DNA of 54,406 nt from Clostridium sp. (GTDB taxonomy: Bacteria > Bacillota > Clostridia > Clostridiales > Clostridiaceae). The position numbers and the translations under genes were made by a program. The DNA lies in NCBI RefSeq assembly GCF_017888565.1, contig NZ_JAGHFX010000075.1:1-54406 (forward strand), written 5' to 3'. The notes below the pieces were generated by a model. That model made no database searches. It was not told where the DNA came from and saw nothing but the letters and a program-made list of their open reading frames with translations. Below are positions 18,400 through 28,385 of the stretch, in pieces (position 1 is the stretch's first letter; the number at the start of each line of letters is the position of its first letter).

Positions 18400-18843
18400 A
18401 TGGCAATTAGAAATATAAGACAAAATGGCGATGAGGCGTTAAGAAAGAAGTGTAAGGTTGTTACTGAAATAACACCAAGAACACTTAAGTTAATAGAAGA
18501 TATGGCAGACACTATGTATGAAGCAGATGGAGTTGGTCTGGCAGCACCGCAAGTTGGAATACTTCAAAGAATATTTGTTATAGATGTTTATGATGATTAT
18601 GGGTTAAGAGTATTTATAAATCCAGAAATTTTAGAAGTTTCAGGAAGCCAATTAGGCGAGGAAGGATGTTTAAGCGTACCTGGAGAAGTTGCAGATGTTG
18701 AACGTCCAAATTATGTGAAGGTAAAAGCTTTAAATGAAAAGGGAGAAGAGTTTGTTTTAGAGGCAACAGAACTTTTAGCAAGAGCTATACTTCATGAAAA
18801 TGACCACTTAAATGGAACTCTATTTATAGATTATTTAAAATAG
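18400..18843 (+). CDS. def: Peptide deformylase
   Basis: Removes the formyl group from the N-terminal methionine of nascent proteins. The 147-residue product has the three metal-site motifs: GVGLAAPQVG near residue 46, EEGCLSVPG near residue 87 with the metal-ligand cysteine, and the HExxH box in ILHENDHLNG near residue 129. It is a short, bacterial-type deformylase. It lies 12 bases after priA and is followed by fmt, which installs the formyl group, so the two opposing activities are co-expressed. Confidence 0.96.
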   Translation: MAIRNIRQNGDEALRKKCKVVTEITPRTLKLIEDMADTMYEADGVGLAAPQVGILQRIFVIDVYDDYGLRVFINPEILEVSGSQLGEEGCLSVPGEVADVERPNYVKVKALNEKGEEFVLEATELLARAILHENDHLNGTLFIDYLK

Positions 18844-18858
18844 CAAAGGAGGACTAAC

Positions 18859-19785
18859 ATGAAAATAGTATTTATGGGGACTCCAGATTTTGCAGTACCA
18901 TCATTAAAAAAGATAATAGAAACTTATGGAGTTGAAAGTGTATTTACTCAACCAGATAAACCAAAAGGAAGAGGAAAGAAGATGGCTTACTCTCCAGTTA
19001 AGGAAGTAGCTCTAGAAAATAATATAAGGGTTTTACAACCTATTAAGTTAAAAGAAGATAGGGAAGCTTTAGAGTATCTCAAAGAGTTAAAGCCAGATTT
19101 CATAATCGTAGTAGCTTTTGGTCAAATACTGACTAAGGAAGTACTAGACATTCCAAAGTATGGATGTATAAACCTACATGCATCATTATTACCAATGTAT
19201 AGAGGAGCAGCACCTTTAAATTGGGCTATAATAAAAGGAGAGAAGAAGTCTGGAAATACTACAATGTTAATGGATGTAGGCCTTGATACTGGAGATATGC
19301 TTTTAAAGGATGAAGTTGAAATAACTGATAATATGACGGCTGGAGAATTACATGATTTACTAATGGATAGAGGTGCAGAACTTCTAATTAAAACTATAGA
19401 GGGACTATATAATGGAAGTATTACTCCAGAAAAGCAAAGCGAAGAAACTTTTTATGCTAAAATGTTAAATAAGGAACTTGGAAGAATAAATTGGAATAAT
19501 CCTGCTAAAGATATTCATAATTTAATTAGAGGACTTAATCCATGGCCTATTGCGCATACTACTTATGATGATAAACCAATGAAAATATATGAGAGTGAAG
19601 TATTATGCGAAAATAGTAATAAAGAGCCTGGTACTATAATAAATGTATCAAAAGAAGGTATGAAAGTTTCAACAAGTTTAGGGGTATTATTAGTTAAAAA
19701 AATTCAATTCCCAAATGGGAAGCCTCTAACTATAGAACAATATATAAATGGTAATGAACTTGAGATAAATAAGAAAATTATTTAA
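18859..19785 (+). CDS. fmt: Methionyl-tRNA formyltransferase
   Basis: Transfers a formyl group from 10-formyltetrahydrofolate to Met-tRNA(fMet), making the initiator tRNA. The 308-residue protein shows [11 protein letters not shown] at residues 6-16, the folate-site motif [20 protein letters not shown] near residues 104-123 and a C-terminal tRNA-binding domain with [11 protein letters not shown] near residue 227. AGGAGG lies seven bases before the ATG. Part of the priA-def-fmt run. Confidence 0.96.
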   Translation: MKIVFMGTPDFAVPSLKKIIETYGVESVFTQPDKPKGRGKKMAYSPVKEVALENNIRVLQPIKLKEDREALEYLKELKPDFIIVVAFGQILTKEVLDIPKYGCINLHASLLPMYRGAAPLNWAIIKGEKKSGNTTMLMDVGLDTGDMLLKDEVEITDNMTAGELHDLLMDRGAELLIKTIEGLYNGSITPEKQSEETFYAKMLNKELGRINWNNPAKDIHNLIRGLNPWPIAHTTYDDKPMKIYESEVLCENSNKEPGTIINVSKEGMKVSTSLGVLLVKKIQFPNGKPLTIEQYINGNELEINKKII

Positions 19786-19828
19786 GATCTATAATAATTA
19801 GTTAAACTATATAAAAGGAGATGGGTTT

Positions 19829-20527
19829 ATGTTTTACCCAGGATTTTTATTTGACCCAACATTTTTAATTTTAATACCAGCTATGATAATAGCTTTTTGG
19901 GCACAGTTTAAAATAGATAGTGCTTATAAAAAGTATAAAACTGTTAGAACTTTAAGTGGTGTTACAGGAAGTGAGGTTGCAAGAAGTATATTAGATGGAG
20001 CAGGACTTTTTGATGTAAGAGTTGAAAGGTATGGAAAGCATCTTGGGGATCATTATGATCCATCATCAAGAGTAATAAGGCTTTCACCAGAAGTATATGA
20101 CGGAGCAACTGTAGCAGCTGCTGGGATAGCAGCTCATGAGTGCGGGCATGCAATTCAGCATCAAAATCACTATGTACCTTTAGTTTTAAGAACTAGGATA
20201 GCACCAGTTGTTAATGTAGGGAGCACATTATCAATATATTTATTTATGATAGGGATATTTTTAGGTAATCCTCTATTTGCTAAAGTTGGTATAATATTCT
20301 TTGGAGGAGCAGTTATTTATCAATTAGTAACTCTTCCAGTAGAATTTAATGCATCAACAAGAGCGCTAAATATATTGAAAACAAGAACATTCCTATATGG
20401 AGATGAATTAAAGGGTGCACAAAAAGTTTTAGATGCAGCTGCAATGACATATGTGGCAGCAACTCTTATGGCTATTTCTCAGTTAATAAGACTAATAGCT
20501 ATAAATAATAGATATAATGATAATTAA
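19829..20527 (+). CDS. Membrane zinc metallopeptidase, YugP-like
   Basis: 232-residue integral membrane protein with a zinc-protease HExxH box, H103-E-C-G-H107 (AAHECGHAIQH), and hydrophobic spans near residues 10-27 and 115-165. It belongs to the YugP family of neutral zinc metallopeptidases, whose physiological substrates are unknown. It has its own AAGGAG ribosome-binding site and sits between fmt and rsmB, a common position in clostridia. A later acidic residue (VEFNASTRAL near residue 172) may be the third zinc ligand. Confidence 0.88.
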   Translation: MFYPGFLFDPTFLILIPAMIIAFWAQFKIDSAYKKYKTVRTLSGVTGSEVARSILDGAGLFDVRVERYGKHLGDHYDPSSRVIRLSPEVYDGATVAAAGIAAHECGHAIQHQNHYVPLVLRTRIAPVVNVGSTLSIYLFMIGIFLGNPLFAKVGIIFFGGAVIYQLVTLPVEFNASTRALNILKTRTFLYGDELKGAQKVLDAAAMTYVAATLMAISQLIRLIAINNRYNDN

Positions 20528-20538
20528 GAGGTAGAAGG

Positions 20539-21858
20539 ATGAACAGTAGAAAACTTGCAAGACAAATAATACAAAGAGTTCTAGAGGAAGGGGCATATTC
20601 AAACTTAGTTCTTTCAAATGAACTTAATAGCAGAGATATTGAAGATAAAGATAAGGGGCTTATTACAGAAATTGTTTATGGTACTTTAAGAAGAAAGAAA
20701 ACTTTAGACGTATTAATAGGAAACTTTGTTAAAGATATTAATTTAATTGATACAACTGTATTAAATATATTAAGAGTAGCTATTTATCAAATGTACTTTT
20801 TAGATAAAATACCTGAATATGCAGCTTGTAATGAAGCGGTAGAAGAAGCAAAAGAAGTTTCTTTAGAAGCATCAAAGCTTGTAAATGGTATTTTAAGAAA
20901 TTATATTAAAGATGAAAAGGAAATTGTAGTTCCAGGAAATAGAATAGATGAGCTTGCTTATAAATTTTCTTTCCAACCTTGGATGATAAGATTGTTTATA
21001 AAACAATATGGTGAAGAAAGAACTATGAGATTAATGGCTGGCTTAAATGAAACGCCAAAAGTTACTGTAAGAGTAAATGAATTTAAAGCTGAGTATGATG
21101 AAGTTTATGAAAAACTTGAGGAAATTGGATATAATATTGAAGATGGATACGCTTGTCCAGAAGCGATAGCTATTAAAGGTGGAAAAGGAATTGAGGATAA
21201 TGAATTATTCAAAGAAGGACTTATCACAGTTCAAGATGAAAGTGCAATGCTTGTAGCGCCTTTGTTAGACTTAAAAGAAAGAGAGAAGGTACTAGATCTT
21301 TGTGCTGCTCCAGGTGGTAAAACAACTCACATTGCTGAATTACTATCAAATAGTGGTGAAGTTTTAGCCTTTGATTTACATGAAAATAAACTTTCTCTTA
21401 TAGAAGAAAATGCAAATAGATTAGGATTAAATAATATAGTATGTAAGACTATGGATGCAACTAAGCTAAATAGTGATTATATAAGCTATGGAGATAAAGT
21501 ATTAATAGACGTACCTTGTTCAGGACTTGGTATAATAAGAAAGAAACCAGAAATAAAATGGAATAAAACAAGACAACAATTAAAAGACTTAGTTCCAATA
21601 CAAAGAGAGATAATGGAAAATGCATGGCAATATTTAAAACCAGGTGGAACTCTTGTTTATTCTACATGCACATTAAATAAGGAAGAAAATGAAGAAAACC
21701 TACAATGGTTCTTATCAAAGCATAATGATGCAGAAATAGAAAAAATATATATAGGAAACAACAATAACTTTATATACAATGAAGATGGAAGTTTAACTAT
21801 ATTACCAAATGATTCTATGGATGGTTTCTTTATAGGCAAAATAAAGAAGATAAAATAG
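20539..21858 (+). CDS. rsmB: 16S rRNA (cytosine-967-C5)-methyltransferase
   Basis: SAM-dependent m5C methyltransferase of small-subunit rRNA. The 439-residue product has an N-terminal NusB-like RNA-binding domain ([19 protein letters not shown] onwards), then a Rossmann methyltransferase with [15 protein letters not shown] near residue 255. Both catalytic cysteines are visible: [14 protein letters not shown] near 325 and YSTCTL near 374. It is tightly packed with rlmN, another rRNA methyltransferase, nine bases downstream. Confidence 0.95.
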   Translation: MNSRKLARQIIQRVLEEGAYSNLVLSNELNSRDIEDKDKGLITEIVYGTLRRKKTLDVLIGNFVKDINLIDTTVLNILRVAIYQMYFLDKIPEYAACNEAVEEAKEVSLEASKLVNGILRNYIKDEKEIVVPGNRIDELAYKFSFQPWMIRLFIKQYGEERTMRLMAGLNETPKVTVRVNEFKAEYDEVYEKLEEIGYNIEDGYACPEAIAIKGGKGIEDNELFKEGLITVQDESAMLVAPLLDLKEREKVLDLCAAPGGKTTHIAELLSNSGEVLAFDLHENKLSLIEENANRLGLNNIVCKTMDATKLNSDYISYGDKVLIDVPCSGLGIIRKKPEIKWNKTRQQLKDLVPIQREIMENAWQYLKPGGTLVYSTCTLNKEENEENLQWFLSKHNDAEIEKIYIGNNNNFIYNEDGSLTILPNDSMDGFFIGKIKKIK

Positions 21859-21866
21859 GTGATATA

Positions 21867-22898
21867 ATGAATAATATTTTAAATTACAGTTTAGATGAAA
21901 TTTCCTTATGGATGAAGGAAAATGGAGAAAGTGCTTTTAGAGCAAAACAAGTTTTCTCATGGATATATAAGAATATATGGAATTTTGATGATATGAAGAA
22001 TTTACCTAAGTCTCTAGTAGAGAAACTTAAAGAAAATTTTTATATAGGAATCCCAGAAGTTGTAGAAAAGTATGAGTCAACATTAGATGGCACGCAAAAA
22101 TTATTATTAGCTTTCGATGATGGTAACATCATTGAAAGTGTAATAATGAAGTATAAACATGGGAATTCTATATGTATTTCTACACAAATTGGATGTAGAA
22201 TGGGATGTAAATTCTGTGCATCAACATTAGAAGGTAGAGTGAGAAATTTAACAGCTGGAGAGATTTTATCAGAAGTTATTGTAGCGCAAAAGGTAGTAGG
22301 AGAAAGAATCTCTAATATAGTATTAATGGGAAGTGGAGAGCCTTTAGATAACTATGAGAATGTTACTAAATTTTTAGATTTAGTAAATGCAGATTATGGT
22401 TTAAACATAGGCCAAAGACATATAACTTTATCTACTTGTGGATTAGTACCTAAAATTTATGAACTAGCAGATAAAGGTTATAGTATAACACTAGCTATAT
22501 CATTACATGCTTTTAGTGATGAAAAAAGAAGAGAAATAATGCCAATTGCCAATAAATATTCAATAAAAGAAATACTAGAGGCATGTGATTACTATTTTGA
22601 AAAAACAGGTAGACGTATAACTTTTGAATATTCATTAGTATCAGGTATAAATGATGGTAAAGAAGATGCAAAATCTCTTTCAAAATTATTAAAAGGAAGA
22701 CAGTGTCATGTTAATCTTATACCTGTTAATGAGATAAAAGAAAATACTCTAAAAAGACCTTCAAAAAAGACTATAGAAGAATTTGAAAAGATAGTAAATG
22801 AAAATGGGATTGAAGTTACGGTAAGAAGAGAAATGGGTAATGACATAAATGCAGCTTGCGGCCAATTAAGGAGAAATTTCTTAAAGTCTAAAAGTTAG
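21867..22898 (+). CDS. rlmN: Dual-specificity 23S rRNA/tRNA (adenine-C2)-methyltransferase
   Basis: Radical SAM enzyme that methylates C2 of A2503 in 23S rRNA and of A37 in some tRNAs. The 343-residue product has the cluster motif C110-x3-C114-x2-C117 (CRMGCKFC) and the conserved C-terminal cysteine in INAACGQL near residue 333 that carries the methyl intermediate. Start: ATG after AGGTGAT. It is followed after a short gap by stp-prkC, as in Bacillus. Confidence 0.96.
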   Translation: MNNILNYSLDEISLWMKENGESAFRAKQVFSWIYKNIWNFDDMKNLPKSLVEKLKENFYIGIPEVVEKYESTLDGTQKLLLAFDDGNIIESVIMKYKHGNSICISTQIGCRMGCKFCASTLEGRVRNLTAGEILSEVIVAQKVVGERISNIVLMGSGEPLDNYENVTKFLDLVNADYGLNIGQRHITLSTCGLVPKIYELADKGYSITLAISLHAFSDEKRREIMPIANKYSIKEILEACDYYFEKTGRRITFEYSLVSGINDGKEDAKSLSKLLKGRQCHVNLIPVNEIKENTLKRPSKKTIEEFEKIVNENGIEVTVRREMGNDINAACGQLRRNFLKSKS

Positions 22899-22912
22899 GG
22901 GAGTGGGTGTTA

Positions 22913-23632
22913 ATGGTTGGTATAAAAAGTGATGTAGGTAACTTAAGAAATTTAAATGAGGATTATGCAGAATTTTATGAAGGTGAAGAGTTTAAAATTT
23001 ATGTAGTGGCAGATGGAATGGGTGGACATAATGCTGGAGAAATTGCTAGCAAAACAGCTTCAAAATCTTTAATAAAATACATAAGAGATAATTTTAAAAA
23101 TATCAATAATACAGAGATATTAAGAAAAGCTATTAGACATGCAAATTTGAAAGTTTTCAACTTAGCACATTGTAATGAAACTTATAATGGTATGGGGACT
23201 ACTTTAGTTGCATGTTTAATAACTAAAGATATAATTCAAGTAGCTAATGTTGGAGATAGTTCTTGTTATGGAATTAAATTTAATAAAGCTACTAAAATAA
23301 CAAAGGATCACTCTTTGGTTCAAGAACTATTAGATTGTGGTAGCATTTCTAAGGAGCAAGCTATAAATCATCCTCAAAAAAATGTTATAACTAGGGCAAT
23401 TGGAACAGAGGAAATAGTAGATATAGATGTATTTGATATAGATAAAGATAAATTTGAATTTTTTCTTATGTGTAGTGATGGATTAAGCAATGAAATAGAT
23501 TTAGAAGCGGGTTTATCATTTGAAATAGAAGAACAATACTTACAGAATATTTGTGAAAAGCTTGTTGAACTAGCTAAAATTAATGGTGGAAGAGACAATA
23601 TAACTGTAATGTTATTTGGAGGAGAGGTGTAA
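22913..23632 (+). CDS. stp: PP2C-type serine/threonine phosphatase (PrpC/Stp)
   Basis: Mn/Mg-dependent phosphatase that reverses phosphorylation by the adjacent kinase PrkC. About 239 residues, with PP2C metal-binding motifs VADGMGGHNAGE near residue 34, GMGTTLVACL near residue 93, VGDSSCY near residue 112, SDGLSNEID near residue 184 and GGRDNITVML near the end. ATG 22913 is preferred because GGGGAG is then nine bases upstream; the in-frame GTG at 22907 is too close. It ends one base before the prkC start. Confidence 0.95.
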   Translation: MVGIKSDVGNLRNLNEDYAEFYEGEEFKIYVVADGMGGHNAGEIASKTASKSLIKYIRDNFKNINNTEILRKAIRHANLKVFNLAHCNETYNGMGTTLVACLITKDIIQVANVGDSSCYGIKFNKATKITKDHSLVQELLDCGSISKEQAINHPQKNVITRAIGTEEIVDIDVFDIDKDKFEFFLMCSDGLSNEIDLEAGLSFEIEEQYLQNICEKLVELAKINGGRDNITVMLFGGEV

Positions 23633-23633
23633 T

Positions 23634-25625
23634 ATGAACGGAATTATACTAGGTGGTAGATATGAGCTTCTTGAAAAAGTAGGGGAAGGCGGAATGTCTG
23701 AAGTTTATAAGGCTAAATGTAATAAGCTTAATAGATTTGTTGCAGTAAAAATATTGAAAAAGCAATTCGCAGACAATAAAGAAATTTCTCAAAAATTCAA
23801 AAGGGAAGCAACTGCCATTGCAAATTTATCTGATACTAATATAGTTAATGTTCTAGATGTAGGAACACAAGAGGATATAGATTATATAGTAATGGAATAT
23901 ATAAGTGGAAAGACTTTGAAAGAATTAATTCACTATAGCGGAAAGCTTACTTATAATACAGCTATAAAGATAGCACTTCAAATAGCTAAAGCTTTAGATT
24001 GTGCACATAGAAATAATATTATTCACAGAGATATAAAGCCACAAAATATATTAGTTACAGAATCTGGAGAGGTAAAAGTTACTGATTTTGGTATAGCTAA
24101 ATCGACAGATTCTCAAACTATCACTAATACTACAAGTATTATTGGATCAGCACATTATCTTTCACCAGAACAAGCAAAGGGAACTTATATTGATTTTAGA
24201 TCGGATATTTATTCTTTTGGAATAGTTTTATATGAGATGGTAACAGGAAAATTACCTTTTGAAGGTGACTCACCAGTAACAGTTGCATTAAAGCATTTAC
24301 AAGAAGAACCTATTCCACCTAAGAATATAAATTCTGCTATCCCAGATAGTTTAAATAAGTTAATACTTAAGGCTGTTGAAAAAGAGCCAATAAAGAGATA
24401 TCAAAACGCGAAAGAAATTATTCAAGATTTGCAAAAAATACAAGAGAATCCAGATGTAGTTATTGGAACTCCTATCATTGATAATAGCGATCATACTATA
24501 ATTATGACACCAATTAATACTCAAAATCAAAAAACAACTCATATTTCTAAATTAGAAGATGACTATGATGAAGATGATGATTATGACGAAGATTTTGATG
24601 ATGATTATGATGAAGATGAGGATGAATTACCTAAGAAGAAAAAGAAAAGTAAAAATGGGGTTAAAAAAGCTATAGTTATAATTGGAGTTATAATTGGGGT
24701 TATAATTTTAGGGTCTGTAGGGTACTTCTTAGCTGTAGGTAGTGGCGGTAGTAAGGAAGTTGAAGTTCCAAATATCGTTGGAAAGACTATAGATGAAGTA
24801 AAAGAAGAAGTAGAAAAATTGGGATTAAAAATAGAAATTAAATCTACACAAAATAGTGATAAACCTGAAAACACTATATTAGAAACTGATCCAAAAGCAG
24901 GAACAAAAGTAAAAAAAGATTCTGCAATAAAAGTTGTAGTTTCATCTGGAGAAGAACAAGTTGAAATGCCTGATTTTAGAGATTATGAAGTAAGTAATAT
25001 AGAACAAACCTTAAAAAATAAAGGATTTACTAATTATACTATTAATAAAGAATATAGTGATACTGTTGAAAAAGGACGTTTCATAAGACAAAATCCATCT
25101 GCAGGCACTAAGATTGGTAAAAATACTAAAATAGAAATAACAGTAAGTGAAGGGCCAGAAGTTAAACTTGTAGATGTAAAAGATGTAAAAGGAAAATCAT
25201 TAGATGAAGCGAAAGAGTTATTAAAGGGACTTGATATTACTGTTAAGGAAGAGATTATTAAAGATAAAAAACAAGATGGAATAGTATTAGAACAAAGTTT
25301 ACCTATTACAAAAGTTCAGGAAGGAACACCAATTACTTTAACAGTAGGAAAATATGAAGAGAAAAAAGATGATGATAAAGTTATAGATATTGCCAGATTA
25401 GGGCTTAAAGTTGGAATGAAAGTAGAAGAAGCAACAACTATACTTCTTTCACATGACCTATCATATCAAATTGATGGAGTTGGAGATACTGTTGAAAGTT
25501 TCACTAAAGAAATAAAGAAAGGTGAAACTGTAATAATTAAAGCAAAGAATTCTGAAAAACCTGAGAATACAGATAAGCCAGAAGTTAATAATAGTAATAA
25601 CAACGCTAATAATGGAAATAATTAA
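23634..25625 (+). CDS. prkC: Membrane serine/threonine kinase with PASTA domains
   Basis: Senses muropeptides and regulates growth, germination and cell-wall metabolism. The 663-residue protein has a cytoplasmic kinase domain at residues 1-270 (GEGGMSEVY, AVKIL, HRDIKPQNIL, DFGIAKS). A very acidic Asp/Glu/Tyr linker at about 308-332 and a lysine stretch come next, then one transmembrane helix at about 344-368. Three clear PASTA repeats and a fourth degenerate one follow, with an Asn-rich tail (NNSNNNANNGNN). ATG 23634 is chosen since GGAGAGG lies upstream; an in-frame TTG at 23616 overlaps stp and that site. RsgA downstream is a known PrkC substrate in Bacillus. Confidence 0.95.
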   Translation: MNGIILGGRYELLEKVGEGGMSEVYKAKCNKLNRFVAVKILKKQFADNKEISQKFKREATAIANLSDTNIVNVLDVGTQEDIDYIVMEYISGKTLKELIHYSGKLTYNTAIKIALQIAKALDCAHRNNIIHRDIKPQNILVTESGEVKVTDFGIAKSTDSQTITNTTSIIGSAHYLSPEQAKGTYIDFRSDIYSFGIVLYEMVTGKLPFEGDSPVTVALKHLQEEPIPPKNINSAIPDSLNKLILKAVEKEPIKRYQNAKEIIQDLQKIQENPDVVIGTPIIDNSDHTIIMTPINTQNQKTTHISKLEDDYDEDDDYDEDFDDDYDEDEDELPKKKKKSKNGVKKAIVIIGVIIGVIILGSVGYFLAVGSGGSKEVEVPNIVGKTIDEVKEEVEKLGLKIEIKSTQNSDKPENTILETDPKAGTKVKKDSAIKVVVSSGEEQVEMPDFRDYEVSNIEQTLKNKGFTNYTINKEYSDTVEKGRFIRQNPSAGTKIGKNTKIEITVSEGPEVKLVDVKDVKGKSLDEAKELLKGLDITVKEEIIKDKKQDGIVLEQSLPITKVQEGTPITLTVGKYEEKKDDDKVIDIARLGLKVGMKVEEATTILLSHDLSYQIDGVGDTVESFTKEIKKGETVIIKAKNSEKPENTDKPEVNNSNNNANNGNN

Positions 25626-25664
25626 TAAAATAAAAATCAGCTTTTAGCTGATTTTTATTTTATT
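25624..25664 (+). terminator. Terminator of the stp-prkC operon
   Basis: Perfect 19-bp stem (arms 25624-25642 and 25646-25664, loop TTT) whose first bases overlap the prkC stop. A-rich 5' and T-rich 3' arms. Confidence 0.9.
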
Positions 25665-25674
25665 TAAAATTTAT

Positions 25675-25704
25675 TTGCATTTTTTGGTGAAATCTGTTTA
25701 TTAT
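25675..25704 (+). promoter_or_regulatory. Candidate sigma-A promoter for rsgA-rpe-thiN
   Basis: TTGCAT, 18-base spacer, TATTAT. Position directly after the prkC terminator and about 25 bases before the rsgA ribosome-binding site supports it. Confidence 0.5.
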
Positions 25705-25735
25705 AAATATGAAGATTAAATTATTCGGAGGAAGT

Positions 25736-26605
25736 ATGGAAGGAAAAATAATAAAAGGAATTGGTGGGTTTTACTATGTTAAAACTAAAGAAGGAGTTAT
25801 AGAATGTAAGGCGAGAGGAAAGTTTAGGCATAAGGATATGAAGCCTATGGTTGGAGATAACGTAGATATAAATGTTTCTAACGGAAAAGGAGTAATAGAA
25901 GATATACATGATAGATCTTCTGAGTTGATAAGACCTACTGTAGCAAATGTTACACAAGCTTTTGTAGTATTTGCAATAAAGAATCCAGACATTAACTTTG
26001 ATCTTTTAAATAGATTTTTAATTTTATGTGAATATAACAACATTAAAGCAATAGTTTGTTTAAATAAAGTAGATTTAGCAAGTGAAGAAGAAAAAGAAGA
26101 AGTTAAGAAAAAAATTAATGATATTGGTTATGATGTATTGTTTATAAATGCTAAAAAAGGTTTAGGTATAGAGTTGCTTAAAGAAAGATTGAGTGATAAT
26201 GAAACAGTACTATGTGGACCTTCAGGTGCAGGAAAATCAACTCTTATAAACACTCTTATAAATAGAACATACATGGAAACAGGAGTTGTATCAGAAAAAA
26301 TAGGTAGAGGAAAGCATACTACAAGACATAGTGAGCTTATTGAAATAGAAAATGGGTATTTAGTAGATAGCCCTGGTTTTTCAAATATAGATATTAGCTT
26401 TATGAATAAAGAAGAACTTAGATATTGTTTCCCTGAATTTGAGGAGTACAATCATAATTGTAAGTTTAGAGGGTGTCTTCATAATAAAGAACCTGAATGT
26501 GCAGTAAAAAATGCATTACAAGAAAATAAAATTAATGAAACTAGATATAATTTTTATATAAGAATACTAGAAGAATTGTTAGAGGGGGAAAAATACAAAT
26601 GGTAA
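25736..26605 (+). CDS. rsgA: Small-subunit biogenesis GTPase RsgA
   Basis: Circularly permuted GTPase that tests maturation of the 30S subunit. Order in the 289-residue product: N-terminal OB fold, G4 CLNKVDL near residue 108, G1 GPSGAGKST near residue 161, G3 DSPGF near residue 209, then a zinc knuckle ([14 protein letters not shown]). That permuted order defines the family. ATG 25736 follows CGGAGGAAG; an upstream in-frame ATG at 25709 has no ribosome-binding site. The gene overlaps rpe by seven bases. Confidence 0.96.
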   Translation: MEGKIIKGIGGFYYVKTKEGVIECKARGKFRHKDMKPMVGDNVDINVSNGKGVIEDIHDRSSELIRPTVANVTQAFVVFAIKNPDINFDLLNRFLILCEYNNIKAIVCLNKVDLASEEEKEEVKKKINDIGYDVLFINAKKGLGIELLKERLSDNETVLCGPSGAGKSTLINTLINRTYMETGVVSEKIGRGKHTTRHSELIEIENGYLVDSPGFSNIDISFMNKEELRYCFPEFEEYNHNCKFRGCLHNKEPECAVKNALQENKINETRYNFYIRILEELLEGEKYKW

Positions 26606-27246
26606 AAATATCACCATCAATATTATCAGCAGACTTTTCAAAATTAGGTGAAGAAATTATTAATGTAGATAAAGCAGGAGCGGATTTTATCCATATAGAT
26701 GTTATGGATGGAAATTTTGTACCTAATATAAGTATAGGATTACCAGTAATAAAATCTATAAGAAATAAAACATCTAAGGTCTTTGATGTTCATTTAATGA
26801 TAGAAAATCCATCAAGGTATATAGATGATTTTGTTAATGCTGGCGCAGATATAATAACTATACATTATGAATCAGAGAAGCATATAGATAGAGCTATAGA
26901 ATATATAAAATCAAAAGGTATAAAGGTAGGTGTATCACTAAATCCTGGAACACCAACTTTTGTTTTGAAAGATATAATAAATAAATTAGATTTAGTTCTA
27001 ATTATGTCAGTTAATCCTGGATTTGGAGGACAAAAGTTTATACCTTATGCTTTGGATAAAATTAAAGAAGTGAAGGAAATGAGTTTAAATTCAAATAAGG
27101 ATTTATTAATAGAAGTAGATGGAGGAGTAGATAAAACTAATGCAAAAGCTATTATAGAAGCTGGAGCTAATGTTTTAGTTGCTGGTTCTGCTGTTTTCGG
27201 AGATGGAAATCTTAAAGAAAATATTGAAGCAATAAGAGGAGAATAA
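26599..27246 (+). CDS. rpe: Ribulose-phosphate 3-epimerase
   Basis: Interconverts ribulose 5-phosphate and xylulose 5-phosphate in the pentose phosphate pathway. The 215-residue TIM barrel shows [17 protein letters not shown] at the N-terminus, [14 protein letters not shown] near residue 32 with the catalytic aspartate, VHLMIENP near residue 66, [12 protein letters not shown] near residue 138 and EVDGG near residue 173. The start overlaps the end of rsgA, giving coupled translation. The rsgA-rpe-thiN order matches Bacillus. Confidence 0.96.
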   Translation: MVKISPSILSADFSKLGEEIINVDKAGADFIHIDVMDGNFVPNISIGLPVIKSIRNKTSKVFDVHLMIENPSRYIDDFVNAGADIITIHYESEKHIDRAIEYIKSKGIKVGVSLNPGTPTFVLKDIINKLDLVLIMSVNPGFGGQKFIPYALDKIKEVKEMSLNSNKDLLIEVDGGVDKTNAKAIIEAGANVLVAGSAVFGDGNLKENIEAIRGE

Positions 27247-27247
27247 A

Positions 27248-27883
27248 ATGAAAGCCATAATAGTATCAGGCGGAAAAGCACCGTCAAAAGAGCTATTATT
27301 AAAAGAAATAGAAAATTCAAATTTAATAATAGGTGCAGATAAAGGGTGTGAGGTGCTATACAATTATAATATATCTCCTAATTACATATTAGGTGATTTC
27401 GATTCAGCTAATAAAGATATAATAAAAGCTATGGAAGTCTCAGGTTGTGAAAAAATTAAGTATAAAAAGGAAAAAGACTTTACTGATACAGAAATTGCTT
27501 TTGATTTAGCAGTTGAAAAGGGAGCAAAAGAAATAATATTACTAGGAGCTACAGGGACAAGGTACGATCACTCATTAAGTAATTTAGGTCTTATGTTAAA
27601 AGCTCTAAAAAGGTCTATAATCTTAAAAATAATTGATGATAATAATATAATTTTTTTAACTGATAAAAGTATGATATTAAAAGGAAATAAAGGAGACACA
27701 ATATCTTTTCATGCATATTGTGAATCTGTAAAAAATCTTACTATATGTGGATCAAAATATGATCTTAGAAATTATAATTTATATTTAGGCGATGGATTAA
27801 CAACATCTAATGAATTTATAGGTAATGATATAAAAATAACATTTGATAGTGGAATTTTAATGGTTCTCTATACAAAAGATTAA
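27248..27883 (+). CDS. thiN: Thiamine pyrophosphokinase
   Basis: Transfers pyrophosphate from ATP to thiamine, making the cofactor TPP directly. The 211-residue product has IIGADKGCEVLYNYNISPNY near residue 27, GDFDSAN near residue 49, the substrate motif KDFTDTEIAFD near residue 76, and GATGTRYDHSLSN near residue 99, all typical of bacterial ThiN. It starts one base after the rpe stop and ends the rsgA-rpe-thiN operon. Confidence 0.94.
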   Translation: MKAIIVSGGKAPSKELLLKEIENSNLIIGADKGCEVLYNYNISPNYILGDFDSANKDIIKAMEVSGCEKIKYKKEKDFTDTEIAFDLAVEKGAKEIILLGATGTRYDHSLSNLGLMLKALKRSIILKIIDDNNIIFLTDKSMILKGNKGDTISFHAYCESVKNLTICGSKYDLRNYNLYLGDGLTTSNEFIGNDIKITFDSGILMVLYTKD

Positions 27884-27895
27884 ATTAAAAAAAGT

Positions 27896-27952
27896 AATCA
27901 CTCATTTTATTTATTTGCATACAATGTATATAAAGAGATGAGTGATTTTTTA
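27896..27952 (+). terminator. Terminator of the rsgA-rpe-thiN operon
   Basis: Stem AATCACTCAT/ATGAGTGATT (27896-27905 and 27938-27947) followed by TTTTTATT. The loop is unusually long (32 bases) and holds a sub-hairpin ATAC-AAT-GTAT plus a sigma-E-like -10 element. Confidence 0.8.
27918..27925 (+). promoter_or_regulatory. spoVM: Sigma-E-like -10 element for spoVM
   Basis: CATACAAT is an exact match to the Bacillus sigma-E -10 consensus (CATACAMT). The -35 region about 14 bases upstream is poorly conserved. The start would be near 27932, inside the terminator loop, so the transcript lacks the terminator's 5' arm. spoVM is a sigma-E gene in Bacillus. Confidence 0.45.
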
Positions 27953-27967
27953 TTGGAGGGAGAATTT

Positions 27968-28039
27968 ATGAAGATAATAGCTATAAAATTGCCAAGGTTT
28001 ATTTCAAATTTTATAAGATTTTTTAAAAGAAGAAAATAA
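27968..28039 (+). CDS. spoVM: Stage V sporulation protein M, amphipathic spore-membrane anchor
   Basis: A 23-codon gene: MKIIAIKLPRF followed by ISNFIRFFKRRK. It matches SpoVM, the amphipathic helix that recognises the positively curved forespore membrane and recruits SpoIVA (encoded at 7779). Conserved features: MK at the start, IKLP with Pro9, which is needed for curvature sensing in Bacillus, and a basic C-terminus. It is slightly shorter than the 26-residue Bacillus protein. A strong TTGGAGGG ribosome-binding site lies upstream. Position between thiN and rpmB is exactly that of Bacillus spoVM. Confidence 0.88.
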   Translation: MKIIAIKLPRFISNFIRFFKRRK

Positions 28040-28106
28040 AATACATATGAAGAGTGTATGACTATTAAGGAAAGAATCCTTTAAAAATTAAAAAAATACA
28101 AAATAA

Positions 28107-28136
28107 AAAATGCAATTGCTAATTCAATTGCATTTT
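28107..28136. terminator. Bidirectional terminator between spoVM and rpmB
   Basis: Perfect 12-bp stem AAAATGCAATTG/CAATTGCATTTT with loop CTAATT, flanked by A-rich and T-rich sequence on the appropriate sides for both convergent transcripts. Confidence 0.85.
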
Positions 28137-28146
28137 CTATTTGAAC

Positions 28147-28338
28147 TTATATTGCTCTTTGAACCTTACCAGATCTAAGGCATCTTGTACATACATGAAC
28201 TGTCTTTGGTGTTCCGTTAACTAAAGCCTTTACTCTCTTTATGTTAGGAGCCCAAGTTCTCTTTGATTGACGATGTGAGTGGGAGTATTGAGTTCCAGAT
28301 ACAACCCCTTTATTACAAACTTCGCATCTTCTTGCCAC
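28147..28338 (-). CDS. rpmB: 50S ribosomal protein L28
   Basis: Large-subunit ribosomal protein, 63 residues, beginning MARRCEVCNKGVVSGTQYSH and containing RTWAPNIKRVK. Two Cys pairs, CEVC and CTRC, make it the zinc-binding form of L28. It is the only minus-strand gene in the run from yicC to recG, convergent with spoVM. An AGGAGGTG ribosome-binding site lies about 10 bases upstream on the minus strand. Confidence 0.97.
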   Translation of the reverse strand: MARRCEVCNKGVVSGTQYSHSHRQSKRTWAPNIKRVKALVNGTPKTVHVCTRCLRSGKVQRAI

Positions 28339-28385
28339 TTGAAAACACCTCCTTATTTGTGAAGATAATTTCTCTTCAATAGGAC

